A stretch of DNA of 64,000 nt from Accumulibacter sp. (GTDB taxonomy: Bacteria > Pseudomonadota > Gammaproteobacteria > Burkholderiales > Rhodocyclaceae): NCBI RefSeq assembly GCF_029255285.1, contig NZ_JAPUVI010000087.1, positions 62,001-126,000 on the forward strand, given 5' to 3'. Below, piece after piece: positions 49,263 through 57,906 of the stretch; positions within the stretch are counted from its first letter, which is position 1; each line of letters begins with the position of its first letter. Under the pieces are notes generated by a model. It was not told where the DNA came from, did no database searches, and saw nothing but the letters and a program-made list of their open reading frames with translations. Made by a program: the position numbers and the translations under genes.

Positions 49263-50117
49263 ATGGGACAACCGGATCAAGCACTCGACGCCGACGAGCT
49301 TTTGGCGCTGGCCGAACGCGCCGCGCAGCTCCCGGCGGCCGACGCCGAGTGGGTCGGCCGTCTGTTCCAGGAAGTGTTGCGCGCACGTTCGCACGAGGCC
49401 GAGTTGCTGCGGCAGGCCGCGCGGGTGGCGGAACCGGACGCGGCGGCGACAACGGACGACGACCTCGACGATCGCCTGCTTCAGGTGGCCTTCGACACCG
49501 CCGAGTGGCTGCGCACGCTGTGGGAAGTCGGCTACATGGGCGCCGGCAGCTTTCGCTCGGAACCGCGCTCTGCCTTCCCCAGCGTCGATCTGGAAGACAT
49601 CAGGCGATCCTCCTTGTTCGCCCGGATTCGCTGCGGCAAGCATGTTCTCCCGTTCCCGCCGCCAACCCGCCACGGCGTACCCTGGCATGCGCTGCTCGAC
49701 AGCGGCGAGCAGACTCACGCGGTCGCCGCAGAAATCATTGGCGACGAGAGCGAGACGCCACTGGGAGCCATCATCGAAGGTTGCCCGGAGTGGAACGTCA
49801 TTCGCCAAACAACCGAAGATCAGGAATATGTCGTTCAACATCAGGGGAAGGGACCGACCTACCGACTGCACCTGGCCAAAGATGGCGCGGCCCAACTGCG
49901 TCGCGAGCCACCGGCGTCGACACGCAAGATCCACCTGGAAGGCCACAGTGGATTCCACCGCTATACGCTCGAATGGCCGGAAGGCGACGGCCAGACGCGG
50001 TGCGTGACCTTGCGCGCCGCCACCTGGGAACGGGCGGAATCCGAAGCCGAGCACTGGCTGGCCAACACCCATCCGGAGATGTACGGTCAGATCCGTTTCG
50101 AAAAGTGCGACGACTGA
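49263..50117 (+). CDS. Uncharacterised protein, no recognised domain
   Basis: The 284-aa protein is soluble, with no signal peptide or membrane segment. Residues 1-85 are acidic and predicted helical (LDADELLALAERAAQL; DDDLDDRLLQVAFDTAEWL). Residues about 110-280 look beta-rich with many charged and aromatic residues (RIRCGKHVLPFPPP, IRKIHLEGH-like KIHLEGHSGFHRYTLEW). CGKH and other isolated Cys residues do not form an obvious metal site. GCGGGAGAAAGCGC precedes the ATG, so it is probably expressed. It lies between a divergent pteridine reductase and a MidA methyltransferase, 34 bases from the latter. I do not recognise the family. Confidence 0.65.
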   Translation: MGQPDQALDADELLALAERAAQLPAADAEWVGRLFQEVLRARSHEAELLRQAARVAEPDAAATTDDDLDDRLLQVAFDTAEWLRTLWEVGYMGAGSFRSEPRSAFPSVDLEDIRRSSLFARIRCGKHVLPFPPPTRHGVPWHALLDSGEQTHAVAAEIIGDESETPLGAIIEGCPEWNVIRQTTEDQEYVVQHQGKGPTYRLHLAKDGAAQLRREPPASTRKIHLEGHSGFHRYTLEWPEGDGQTRCVTLRAATWERAESEAEHWLANTHPEMYGQIRFEKCDD

Positions 50118-50151
50118 CGAATGATCGGCGCCGACGGCGAGCCGTGGCCTC

Positions 50152-51336
50152 ATGTTGAGCCGCGGCCCGCACCCGGCCGCGTCGTTGCCCGCGCCGACAG
50201 CCGATGCGCTCGAACATAGCCAGGCGCTCAGCGGGCACATTGCGGCCCGGATCGCCGACGCTGACGGCTGGATCGGTTTTGATCGCTTCATGCAGCTCGC
50301 GCTCTATACGCCAGGCCTAGGCTATTACTCCGGCGGCGCGCGAAAATTCGGCGCGCCCGGCGACTTCGTCACGGCGCCGGAACTGGGCCCGCTTTTCGGT
50401 CAGACTATCGCGGCGCAAGTGGTGCAGCTTCTCGCTCTGGGCGCGCCCCATATCATCGAGGCGGGAGCCGGAAGCGGCCAACTCGCGGTCGACCTGCTGC
50501 GCGAACTCGAGCGGCGCGCTGTGCTTCCCGAGACCTACGGCATCCTCGAACTGTCGGGTGAACTGCGCGCGCGCCAGCAAGCCATCCTCGGCCGCGATGC
50601 GCCTCACCTGCTGTCGCGCGTGCACTGGCTCGATGCCTTGCCGGAACGCTTCGCCGGGTTGCTGCTGGCCAACGAGGTCCTCGATGCGATGCCGGCCCAT
50701 CTGGTGTGCTGGAACGAGGGAAGCATTGCCGAGCGCGGGGTCGGTCTCGACGGCGGGCGCTTCGTGTGGCTCGACCGCCCGGCAGGTGGCAGGCTTCTGG
50801 AACGTGCGCGCGAACTCGCCGCCGAATGCGCGATACCCCCCGGCTACCTGAGTGAAATCTCGCTCGTCGCACCGGCCTGGGTGACCGAGTGGGCAAGCGT
50901 GCTCGAACAGGGCGCGCTACTGCTGATCGACTACGGTTTCCCGCGCCACGAGTACTACCACCCGCAGCGCGATTCCGGAACGCTGATGTGCCATTACCGC
51001 CATCACGCCCATGGCGAGCCCTTCTTCCTGCCGGGATTGCAGGACATCACCGTACACGTGGATTTCACGGCGATCGCCGAAGCCGGCTGTGAGGCGGGTC
51101 TCGATCTGCTCGGCTACACCACGCAGGCGAACTTTCTTTTCAACTGTGGGTTGACGGAAGTGTTGGCACGTACCCCGATCAGCGACCCCGGGCGCTACCT
51201 GCCACTGGCCAACACCGCGCAGAAACTCGTCTCCCCGGCGGAAATGGGAGACATTTTCAAGGTCATCGCTTTCGGCAAAGGCATCAAGGAAGCGCCGCTC
51301 GGTTTCCTGGCCGGCGACCGCAGCGTGACACTATGA
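50152..51336 (+). CDS. MidA/NDUFAF7-family SAM-dependent methyltransferase
   Basis: The 394-aa protein has the MidA fold. IGFDRFMQLALYTPGLGYYS and KFGAPGDFVTAPELGPLFGQ form the N-terminal signature. The SAM motif is HIIEAGAGSGQLAVDLLREL; LLLANEVLDAMPAHL, LLIDYGFPRHEYYHPQR and LMCHYRHHAHGEPF are family hallmarks. The mitochondrial homologue methylates an arginine of complex I; the bacterial role is not settled. A neighbouring pteridine reductase and ttcA complete a frequent betaproteobacterial cluster. The CRISPR island begins directly after its stop. Confidence 0.9.
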   Translation: MLSRGPHPAASLPAPTADALEHSQALSGHIAARIADADGWIGFDRFMQLALYTPGLGYYSGGARKFGAPGDFVTAPELGPLFGQTIAAQVVQLLALGAPHIIEAGAGSGQLAVDLLRELERRAVLPETYGILELSGELRARQQAILGRDAPHLLSRVHWLDALPERFAGLLLANEVLDAMPAHLVCWNEGSIAERGVGLDGGRFVWLDRPAGGRLLERARELAAECAIPPGYLSEISLVAPAWVTEWASVLEQGALLLIDYGFPRHEYYHPQRDSGTLMCHYRHHAHGEPFFLPGLQDITVHVDFTAIAEAGCEAGLDLLGYTTQANFLFNCGLTEVLARTPISDPGRYLPLANTAQKLVSPAEMGDIFKVIAFGKGIKEAPLGFLAGDRSVTL

Positions 51337-51403
51337 GCAGTCGGTCGCGCGCCGGCTACGCGTAACTGCTGACGCAACGGCAGGTGGCCGTGGAGATGAT
51401 GCC

Positions 51404-51710
51404 ATGAACCTCCAGTACGAACGAATGCTCGCCTTGTGCGACAACCTGAGCCTGCCGTTCGGTGGCGCAGAACCACGTCGGCGCCGCGCAAAAGCGCCTA
51501 CAGCGACTTTCTCGAGGCGCTACGGAAAGCGGAAGTCGTAGGGCACCAAGTGCACAAGCCATACCTGCTGACGCGTCTGGCGGAATTCCCGACGATTCAA
51601 GACGCTGGAGGAATTCGATTACGCCTTCGCCGCCGGCTTCAAGAGGAGCCAGATCGACGAGCTGGCCAGCCTGTCTTTCCAGGGGATGGCCGCGCGAACG
51701 GGAAGGGCCG
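51404..51710 (+). pseudogene. IS21-family istB (transposition helper ATPase) remnant
   Basis: A start with ribosome-binding site (GGAGATGATGCC ATG) encodes MNLQYERMLALCDNLSLPF, the classic IstB N terminus. The homology then continues in two other frames: VAQNHVGAAQK-like and SAYSDFLEALRKAEVV through LLTRLAEFPTI, then KTLEEFDYAFAAGFKRSQ to IDELASLSF. At least three frames are needed, and the Walker A and everything after are missing, so it is dead. No istA and no IS21 ends are seen. It abuts the tracrRNA terminator and marks the left boundary of the CRISPR island. Confidence 0.82.
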
Positions 51711-51749
51711 CTTGGCGATGTTGGCAGAGATCCGCCAGCATCCCACGTG

Positions 51750-51779
51750 AAAAGGCCCGACAGGCAAGCCTCTCGGGCC
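51750..51779 (-). terminator. tracrRNA terminator hairpin
   Basis: On the minus strand GGCCCGA (51779-51773) pairs with TCGGGCC (51760-51754); an inner AGGC-TT-GCCT stem extends it, and TTTT follows. It forms the 3' stem-loop of the tracrRNA. Confidence 0.85.
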
Positions 51780-51848
51780 GGGTTCGGTCCATCGCCCGAA
51801 GGCGACAACCTTATTGTAGCAACGGCTCTTACCCCGGAAGACTACAAT
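51750..51848 (-). ncRNA. tracrRNA of the type II-C CRISPR system
   Basis: Read on the minus strand, the segment begins with a 36-nt anti-repeat (51848-51813) that pairs with the crRNA-sense repeat at 29 of 36 positions. It starts ATTGTAG and ends GCTACAAT, followed by AAGG. A hairpin TCGCC-TTCG-GGCGA follows, and then the terminal hairpin with T-run. Layout and length (about 100 nt) parallel the Neisseria meningitidis tracrRNA as I recall it (anti-repeat, AAGG, hairpins). A TACAAT -10 box lies six bases upstream of the predicted 5' end. It is divergent from cas9. Confidence 0.88.
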
Positions 51849-54800
51849 GTGGCCATTGTAGCCAGAAAGGAAGCGACGATACAAACGCGGAACTTGCCCT
51901 ACACGCTTGGCCTGGACATCGGAATGGCATCCATCGGCGCCGCCCTCCTGTTACCCGACCAACAACGAATTCTGGTACTCCACGTTCGCACCTTCGACAA
52001 AGCCGAAACAGCCAAGGAGGGCGAGTCCCTCAACAAGGTACGCCGCGATTCCCGGCTTACGCGTCGCCGCATCCGCCGCCGAGCGCATCGCCTGCTCCGT
52101 CTGGCCCGCCTGATGAAACGCGTTGGCTTGATCGCCGAAGCCAACCCGGCAGCCTTCTCCATACCGAGCGCCTCCCCCTGGCTATGGCGCGCCGAGGGCC
52201 TCGACCGGCGGCTGGAACCGAGGGAATGGGCAAGCGTGCTCTATCACCTGGTAAAGCATCGCGGTTTCCAGTCCAACCGGAAAGCCGACGGCAAGGCCGA
52301 CGAAAGGGTCGGACAGATGCTCTCCGGCGTGTGTCGCAACCAGGCATTGCTGAACGAGACGCGCTACCGCACGGTCGGTGAACTCGCCGCACGACATGAG
52401 TCGTTCAGCGACGCGAAACGGAACAAAGGCGGCAGCTACCGCCACACATTCGCCCGCTCGGATCTCGAAAGCGAGTTGAAGCTGCTGTTCGAGCACCAGA
52501 GGGCGTTCGGCAACGATCTCGCCGAAGCCAGCTTTCAACGACGCGTGCACGATCTGTTGATCGCCCGGCGCCCCACCCTCTCCGGCGACAACTTGCTCAA
52601 GATGGTTGGCAAGTGCACGTTCGACGCCAACGAATTCCGCGCCCCCAAAGCGGGCTACCGCGCCGAGCGCTTCGTCTGGCTGAGCAAGCTGAACAACCTC
52701 AAGATCGTCGGTGGAAGCGATGCGCGTCCGCTGACGGACAGCGAGCGCCGTGCCATCGTCGACCTGCCGTTTTCGCAGGCGAAGGTCACGTACAAGCAGG
52801 TCAGAGGGGCCCTTGGCCTGCTTGCCCATGAGCGCTTCAATCTGCTGTCCTATCGAGCCGATCCAACGGGTAAGGACAAGGACCCGGAAGAGGCGTCTTT
52901 CTTCGAGGCGAAGTTCTTCCACCGGCTACGCAAGGCCTACGAAGGCGCCGGGCTGAAGACGGAATGGCGGCGGGACGCACTCGATGCCGACAGGCTTGAT
53001 GATCTTGCCTACGCACTGACCTGCTACAAGGATGACGCCGAAAGCCGCCAGTGGCTGATGACCAAAGGCATCCAAGGCCCCATCGTCGAAGCCGTTCTCG
53101 TGGAGTCATTCGACAAGTTCATCCACCTCTCCACCAAAGCACTGAAGGCCATCCTGCCGTACATGGAAGCGGGACAGCGCTACGACGAGGCCGCCAACTC
53201 GGCCGGTTACCATCACAGTCAGCCTGATGCTGACGTCAGCCAGCAGAGCGCGCTGCCGCCGCCCAACCGACAGGCAATCGGCAACCCGGTGGTCCATCGA
53301 GCCCTCAACCAAGCACGAAAGATGGTCAACGCGATCGTCGTCGAATACGGCCCGCCAGCCGCGGTGCATATCGAGTTGGCGCGCGATTTGTCAAAGCCCC
53401 ATGAAGAGCGGCGAGAGATCGAGAAGGGGCAGAAGGAATTCCAGATCCTTAAGGAAAGGCTCACATCGGCGTTCGAGGAAACTTTTGGCCGCGCGCCGAG
53501 TGGGCAAGATCTGTTGAAGTACCGGCTCTTCCGCGAGCAACTCGACCAATGTCTCTATTGTCAGAAGGCTCTTGCCGTCGACCGCTTGTTCGAAATCGGC
53601 TACTCGCAGATTGACCACGCATTGCCCTACTCAAGAAGCTTCGACGACAGCATGAACAACAAGGTGGTCGTCCATGTCGCGTGCAATCAGGACAAGGGCA
53701 ATCGGACTCCCTACGAGTTCCTCGATGGCGCCACCGGCAGCGAGCGCTGGCAACGCTTCATCGCCTGGGTGCACACCAACAAGGCGATCCGCCAGGCCAA
53801 GCGCAACCGCCTGCTACGCGTTAACTTCGGGACCGACGAAGCGGGCGAATTCCGTGCCCGCAATCTCAACGACACGCGCTACATCTGCCGGGAGTTCAAG
53901 CGGACGATGGAAACCCATCTGCGGTGGCATCCGGATAGCTCTGCCGACCACCGTTGCGTCGTCGTTTCGGGGCAACTCACTTCATTATTGCGTGCTCGCT
54001 GGGGGCTAGTCAAAGTACGCGACGAAGGCGATCTGCATCACGCGATGGATGCGGCCGTGATCGCCGCCGCCAGCCGTGCGTTGGTCCAGAGAATGGCGAA
54101 CTATGCACGCCGCAAGGAGCTTGAAGCCGTACGCAAGCGTTACCTCGACCCCGAGACAGGCGAGATCATCGATATTGCTGCGGTGCGCCAGATGGAACTC
54201 GACTTCCCCAAGCCCTGGCCGCACTTTCGAGAAGAGTTGCTTGGACGACTGTCGCCGCAACCGAGACTTCAATTGTGCGGCGTGCCAGGCTACGACGACC
54301 AAACGCGCGCGGGAGTCCGCCCCATCCGCGTCTCGCGTGCCCCCACTCGGCTCGGCCTTGGGGCTGCGCACCAAGAAACGATCCGCTCCGTTCGAGGCAA
54401 CAGCCAGTCGGCAGTCAGGACCCTACTGCGTGACCTGAAAATGACGGACTTGCCGGATATCGTCGGATTCGGGCGGGACACAGCGCTCATCGACGCCATC
54501 CGCAACCGCCTCGAAGCGTTCGGAGGCGATGGCAGGAAGGCTTTCGACGACAAGCAAGCTCCGCTACGCAAGCCCTCGAGAGACCCGGCACGGGCGCCGG
54601 TGATCCGCAGCGTAAAACTGCTCGGCACCCAGAAGAGCGGAATTCCGATTCGCGGCGGCATCGCCGGTAATGGAGCGATGTTGCGGGCCGACATTTTCGC
54701 CAAGGGCGAACAGTTCCATGTTGTACCCGTGTATGTCGCCGATGCGGCAAGAGCGGAACTTCCGAACCGCGCCGTAGTGGCTTTCAAACCAGAAGACCAG

Positions 54801-55103
54801 TGGACCCTAATCGACGAAAGCTACAGCTTCCTGTTCAGCCTTTATCCAAACGACTGGCTAACCATTCGGTTGAGCAAGGAGGTGCGAGAAGGCTATTACG
54901 TTGGCCTTGATCGGTCGACCGGAGGGATCGATCTGTGGCTCCACGATCGAAACCAGACTCAAGGCCGGAAAGGGATGCTCAGAGGCAACGGTATCAAGAC
55001 GGCCCGCGCTGTCGAAAAATACCATGTCGACCTTCTCGGCAATCTGTACCGAGTGCACAAGGAAGATCGCCAGCCAGTCAACGCTCCGCGGACCAGGGGG
55101 TAA
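51849..55103 (+). CDS. cas9: CRISPR-associated endonuclease Cas9, type II-C
   Basis: From GTG 51849 the product is 1084 aa, close to the 1082-aa Neisseria Cas9. Regions in order: RuvC-I YTLGLDIGMASIG (Asp about 23), the Arg-rich bridge helix RLTRRRIRRRAHRLLRLARL, a compact REC lobe, RuvC-II VHIELARDLS (Glu about 509), HNH YSQIDHALPYSRSFDDSMNN (Asp 589, His 590), RuvC-III DLHHAMDAAVIAA (His 730/731, Asp 734), and a C-terminal PAM-interacting domain. All nuclease residues are present. The start is uncertain. No ATG exists near the N terminus. GTG 51849 has GGAAG eight bases upstream; TTG 51894 would also start at a family-typical place. cas1 follows after three bases. Confidence 0.95.
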   Translation: MAIVARKEATIQTRNLPYTLGLDIGMASIGAALLLPDQQRILVLHVRTFDKAETAKEGESLNKVRRDSRLTRRRIRRRAHRLLRLARLMKRVGLIAEANPAAFSIPSASPWLWRAEGLDRRLEPREWASVLYHLVKHRGFQSNRKADGKADERVGQMLSGVCRNQALLNETRYRTVGELAARHESFSDAKRNKGGSYRHTFARSDLESELKLLFEHQRAFGNDLAEASFQRRVHDLLIARRPTLSGDNLLKMVGKCTFDANEFRAPKAGYRAERFVWLSKLNNLKIVGGSDARPLTDSERRAIVDLPFSQAKVTYKQVRGALGLLAHERFNLLSYRADPTGKDKDPEEASFFEAKFFHRLRKAYEGAGLKTEWRRDALDADRLDDLAYALTCYKDDAESRQWLMTKGIQGPIVEAVLVESFDKFIHLSTKALKAILPYMEAGQRYDEAANSAGYHHSQPDADVSQQSALPPPNRQAIGNPVVHRALNQARKMVNAIVVEYGPPAAVHIELARDLSKPHEERREIEKGQKEFQILKERLTSAFEETFGRAPSGQDLLKYRLFREQLDQCLYCQKALAVDRLFEIGYSQIDHALPYSRSFDDSMNNKVVVHVACNQDKGNRTPYEFLDGATGSERWQRFIAWVHTNKAIRQAKRNRLLRVNFGTDEAGEFRARNLNDTRYICREFKRTMETHLRWHPDSSADHRCVVVSGQLTSLLRARWGLVKVRDEGDLHHAMDAAVIAAASRALVQRMANYARRKELEAVRKRYLDPETGEIIDIAAVRQMELDFPKPWPHFREELLGRLSPQPRLQLCGVPGYDDQTRAGVRPIRVSRAPTRLGLGAAHQETIRSVRGNSQSAVRTLLRDLKMTDLPDIVGFGRDTALIDAIRNRLEAFGGDGRKAFDDKQAPLRKPSRDPARAPVIRSVKLLGTQKSGIPIRGGIAGNGAMLRADIFAKGEQFHVVPVYVADAARAELPNRAVVAFKPEDQWTLIDESYSFLFSLYPNDWLTIRLSKEVREGYYVGLDRSTGGIDLWLHDRNQTQGRKGMLRGNGIKTARAVEKYHVDLLGNLYRVHKEDRQPVNAPRTRG
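51855..51884 (-). promoter_or_regulatory. tracrRNA promoter
   Basis: On the minus strand TACAAT (51860-51855) and a weak TTGTAT (51884-51879) are separated by 18 bases. Transcription would begin at or near 51848, the first base of the anti-repeat. The box lies inside the start region of cas9 on the other strand. Confidence 0.55.
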
Positions 55104-55106
55104 GCC

Positions 55107-56075
55107 ATGGGCTGGCGCAGCGTGCTCATCGCCAGCCCGGCAGCACTTACGCTGGAAGACCGCGCGCTTGCCATCGCGCAAGGCGGTAAGGCCGCGCGAG
55201 TAATGCTGGAGGACATCAGCGTGGTGGTGCTCGACCACGCACAGATCAGTCTCACCGCACCGTTGCTCGCCGCCTGCGCGGAAGCGCGGATTGCGGTACT
55301 CACCGTCAACACGTCGCATCTTCCAAACGGCGTGCTGATCCCCTACCTGTCACACAGTCGGGCGCTCAAAGTGATGACGGCACAACTGGAAATGAGCCGT
55401 CCGGAGAAGAAACGTCTGTGGCAGCGCGTTGTGCGCTACAAGATTGCGAACCAAGCCGCCGTTCTGGAGCGTGCCTCGACCGCCGACGCCGACCCCGACG
55501 CGCGGCATCTGAGGCACCTCGCCCGCAGTGTGCGCTCGGGCGACCCGGACAACTACGAAGCCCAGGCCGCCCAAGTCTACTTTCGCCGCCTTTTCAACGT
55601 CCAGTTCAATCGAAGCCAGAAGCGCTTCCATAACGCCGCGCTGAACTACGGATATGCGGTGGTGCGCGCCGCCATTGCCCGCACGCTAGCCGCCCACGGA
55701 TTCCTGCCCGCCTTCGGACTGTTCCACCATAGCGAACAGAACGCCTTCAATCTTGCTGACGATCTGATGGAACCTTACCGGCCGCTGGTGGATGCGGGCA
55801 TTCTCGCCCACTATCCCGAGGAGCCCGATCGCGATCTCGCGCCTGCCGACAAGGGCCGCCTCGTGGCGCTGCTGCACAAGGACGTAACGCTCTCCAGCCA
55901 TACAACGGACCTCGGTCGTGGTGGTTCTTGCACATTGCTCGCGGCAATCGATGCGACCGTTTCCGGTCTATCCGCGATAGCGCTTCAGGGAGCGCCACAT
56001 GAGCGTCTGGCGCTTCCGCAACTGGACGCCGCATGGTTGAGTGTGATCACCGACCGCGCTGACCAGCGCACATGA
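55107..56075 (+). CDS. cas1: CRISPR integrase Cas1 (type II-C)
   Basis: The 322-aa protein begins WRSVLIASPAALTLEDRALA, typical of type II Cas1. Metal-binding residues are Glu about 151 in PDNYEAQAAQVYFRRLF, His 207/208 in FGLFHHSEQNAFNLADDL, and the acidic DDLMEPYRPLVD (about 219-229). With Cas2 it integrates new spacers. It starts three bases after cas9, and its stop overlaps the cas2 ATG (ATGA 56072-56075). It appears complete, so adaptation should be possible. Confidence 0.95.
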   Translation: MGWRSVLIASPAALTLEDRALAIAQGGKAARVMLEDISVVVLDHAQISLTAPLLAACAEARIAVLTVNTSHLPNGVLIPYLSHSRALKVMTAQLEMSRPEKKRLWQRVVRYKIANQAAVLERASTADADPDARHLRHLARSVRSGDPDNYEAQAAQVYFRRLFNVQFNRSQKRFHNAALNYGYAVVRAAIARTLAAHGFLPAFGLFHHSEQNAFNLADDLMEPYRPLVDAGILAHYPEEPDRDLAPADKGRLVALLHKDVTLSSHTTDLGRGGSCTLLAAIDATVSGLSAIALQGAPHERLALPQLDAAWLSVITDRADQRT

Positions 56076-56404
56076 GCGAAGCAACGCGTCGATATATGCA
56101 CCTTCTCGTCTTCTTCGACCTGCCCGTCACCAGCCGAGAGAAGCGACGAGTCTACACTGTTTTCCGGCGCTTCCTAATCCAGGACGGCTACGACATGATT
56201 CAGTGGTCAGTGTACGGCCGCATCGTGAATGGGATGGACGACGCCGAAAAGCACCTGAAACGACTGAGCGATAACCTACCCAAGGAAGGTTCGGTACGCT
56301 GCCTTCAAGTCAGCGAGAAGCAGTTCGCGAACATGCGCCTGTTAGTCGGCACAAAGAATTTTCAGGAAAAAAAGGTCAATGCGGACCAGATGCTGCTCTT
56401 CTAA
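56072..56404 (+). CDS. cas2: CRISPR adaptation protein Cas2
   Basis: The 110-aa ferredoxin-fold protein has YMHLLVFFDLPVTSREKRRV with the conserved Asp after the first strand, followed by FRRFLIQDGYDMIQWSVYGRIV and VRCLQVSEKQFANMRLL. It bridges Cas1 dimers in the adaptation complex. It is translationally coupled to cas1 and ends 63 bases before the first CRISPR repeat; that 63-base gap starts with an A-run (CAAAAAAAAATCG). Confidence 0.95.
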   Translation: MSEATRRYMHLLVFFDLPVTSREKRRVYTVFRRFLIQDGYDMIQWSVYGRIVNGMDDAEKHLKRLSDNLPKEGSVRCLQVSEKQFANMRLLVGTKNFQEKKVNADQMLLF

Positions 56405-56467
56405 GACCAAAAAAAAATCGCCCGAACCCAGCTCCGGTCAAGGCTGGAAATGGATTCGGCGCGAGAC

Positions 56468-56635
56468 ATTGTAGCCTTCCGGGGTGAGAGAGGGAGCTAC
56501 AACTCGCAAGGCTGCGCCACCGCCTGCCGTTGGATTGTAGCCTTCCGGGGTGAGAGAGGGAGCTACAACGCTTTACCCATACGCCATGCAAACTCACGCA
56601 TTGTAGCCTTCCGGGGTGAGAGCGGAAGCTACAAC
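56468..56635 (-). CRISPR. Type II-C CRISPR array: three 36-bp repeats, two 30-bp spacers
   Basis: Repeats are at 56468-56503, 56534-56569 and 56600-56635; spacers at 56504-56533 and 56570-56599. The first two repeats are identical. The third differs at two positions near its plus-strand end (GAGAGCGGAAGC instead of GAGAGAGGGAGC). In crRNA sense (minus strand) the repeat begins GTTGTAGCTCCCTCTCTCAC and ends GGCTACAAT. It closely resembles the Neisseria type II-C repeat (GTTGTAGCTCCCTTTCTC...GCTACAAT, from memory) and pairs with the tracrRNA. Array and tracrRNA are thus both read opposite to the cas genes. The degenerate repeat is the one farthest from cas2, 16 bases from an IS3-family element. 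Confidence 0.95.
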
Positions 56636-56711
56636 CAGGGGTATCGAAGACTGACGTGGTCTAATTTCCCTGGACACCTCGATAGGTGGATGATCCACCT
56701 TTGGAGGAGCA

Positions 56712-57898
<1,187 letters not shown>

Positions 57899-57906
57899 CC
57901 ACTACA

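Noticed and set aside
48411-50291. A 626-codon minus-strand frame that could be read as one large protein
   Set aside because: Only its last 245 codons have SDR/pteridine reductase content; the rest is antisense to the better-supported plus-strand gene at 49263-50117 and has no family similarity.
51462-51848. N-terminal extension of cas9 by about 129 residues
   Set aside because: The extension runs through the istB remnant and the tracrRNA gene, and Cas9 homologues begin just before the RuvC-I motif.
56468-56635. Plus-strand transcription of the CRISPR array
   Set aside because: The minus-strand repeat matches the known type II-C repeat orientation (GTTGTAGC at the 5' end) and pairs with a minus-strand tracrRNA that has a matching terminator; the opposite orientation has neither.
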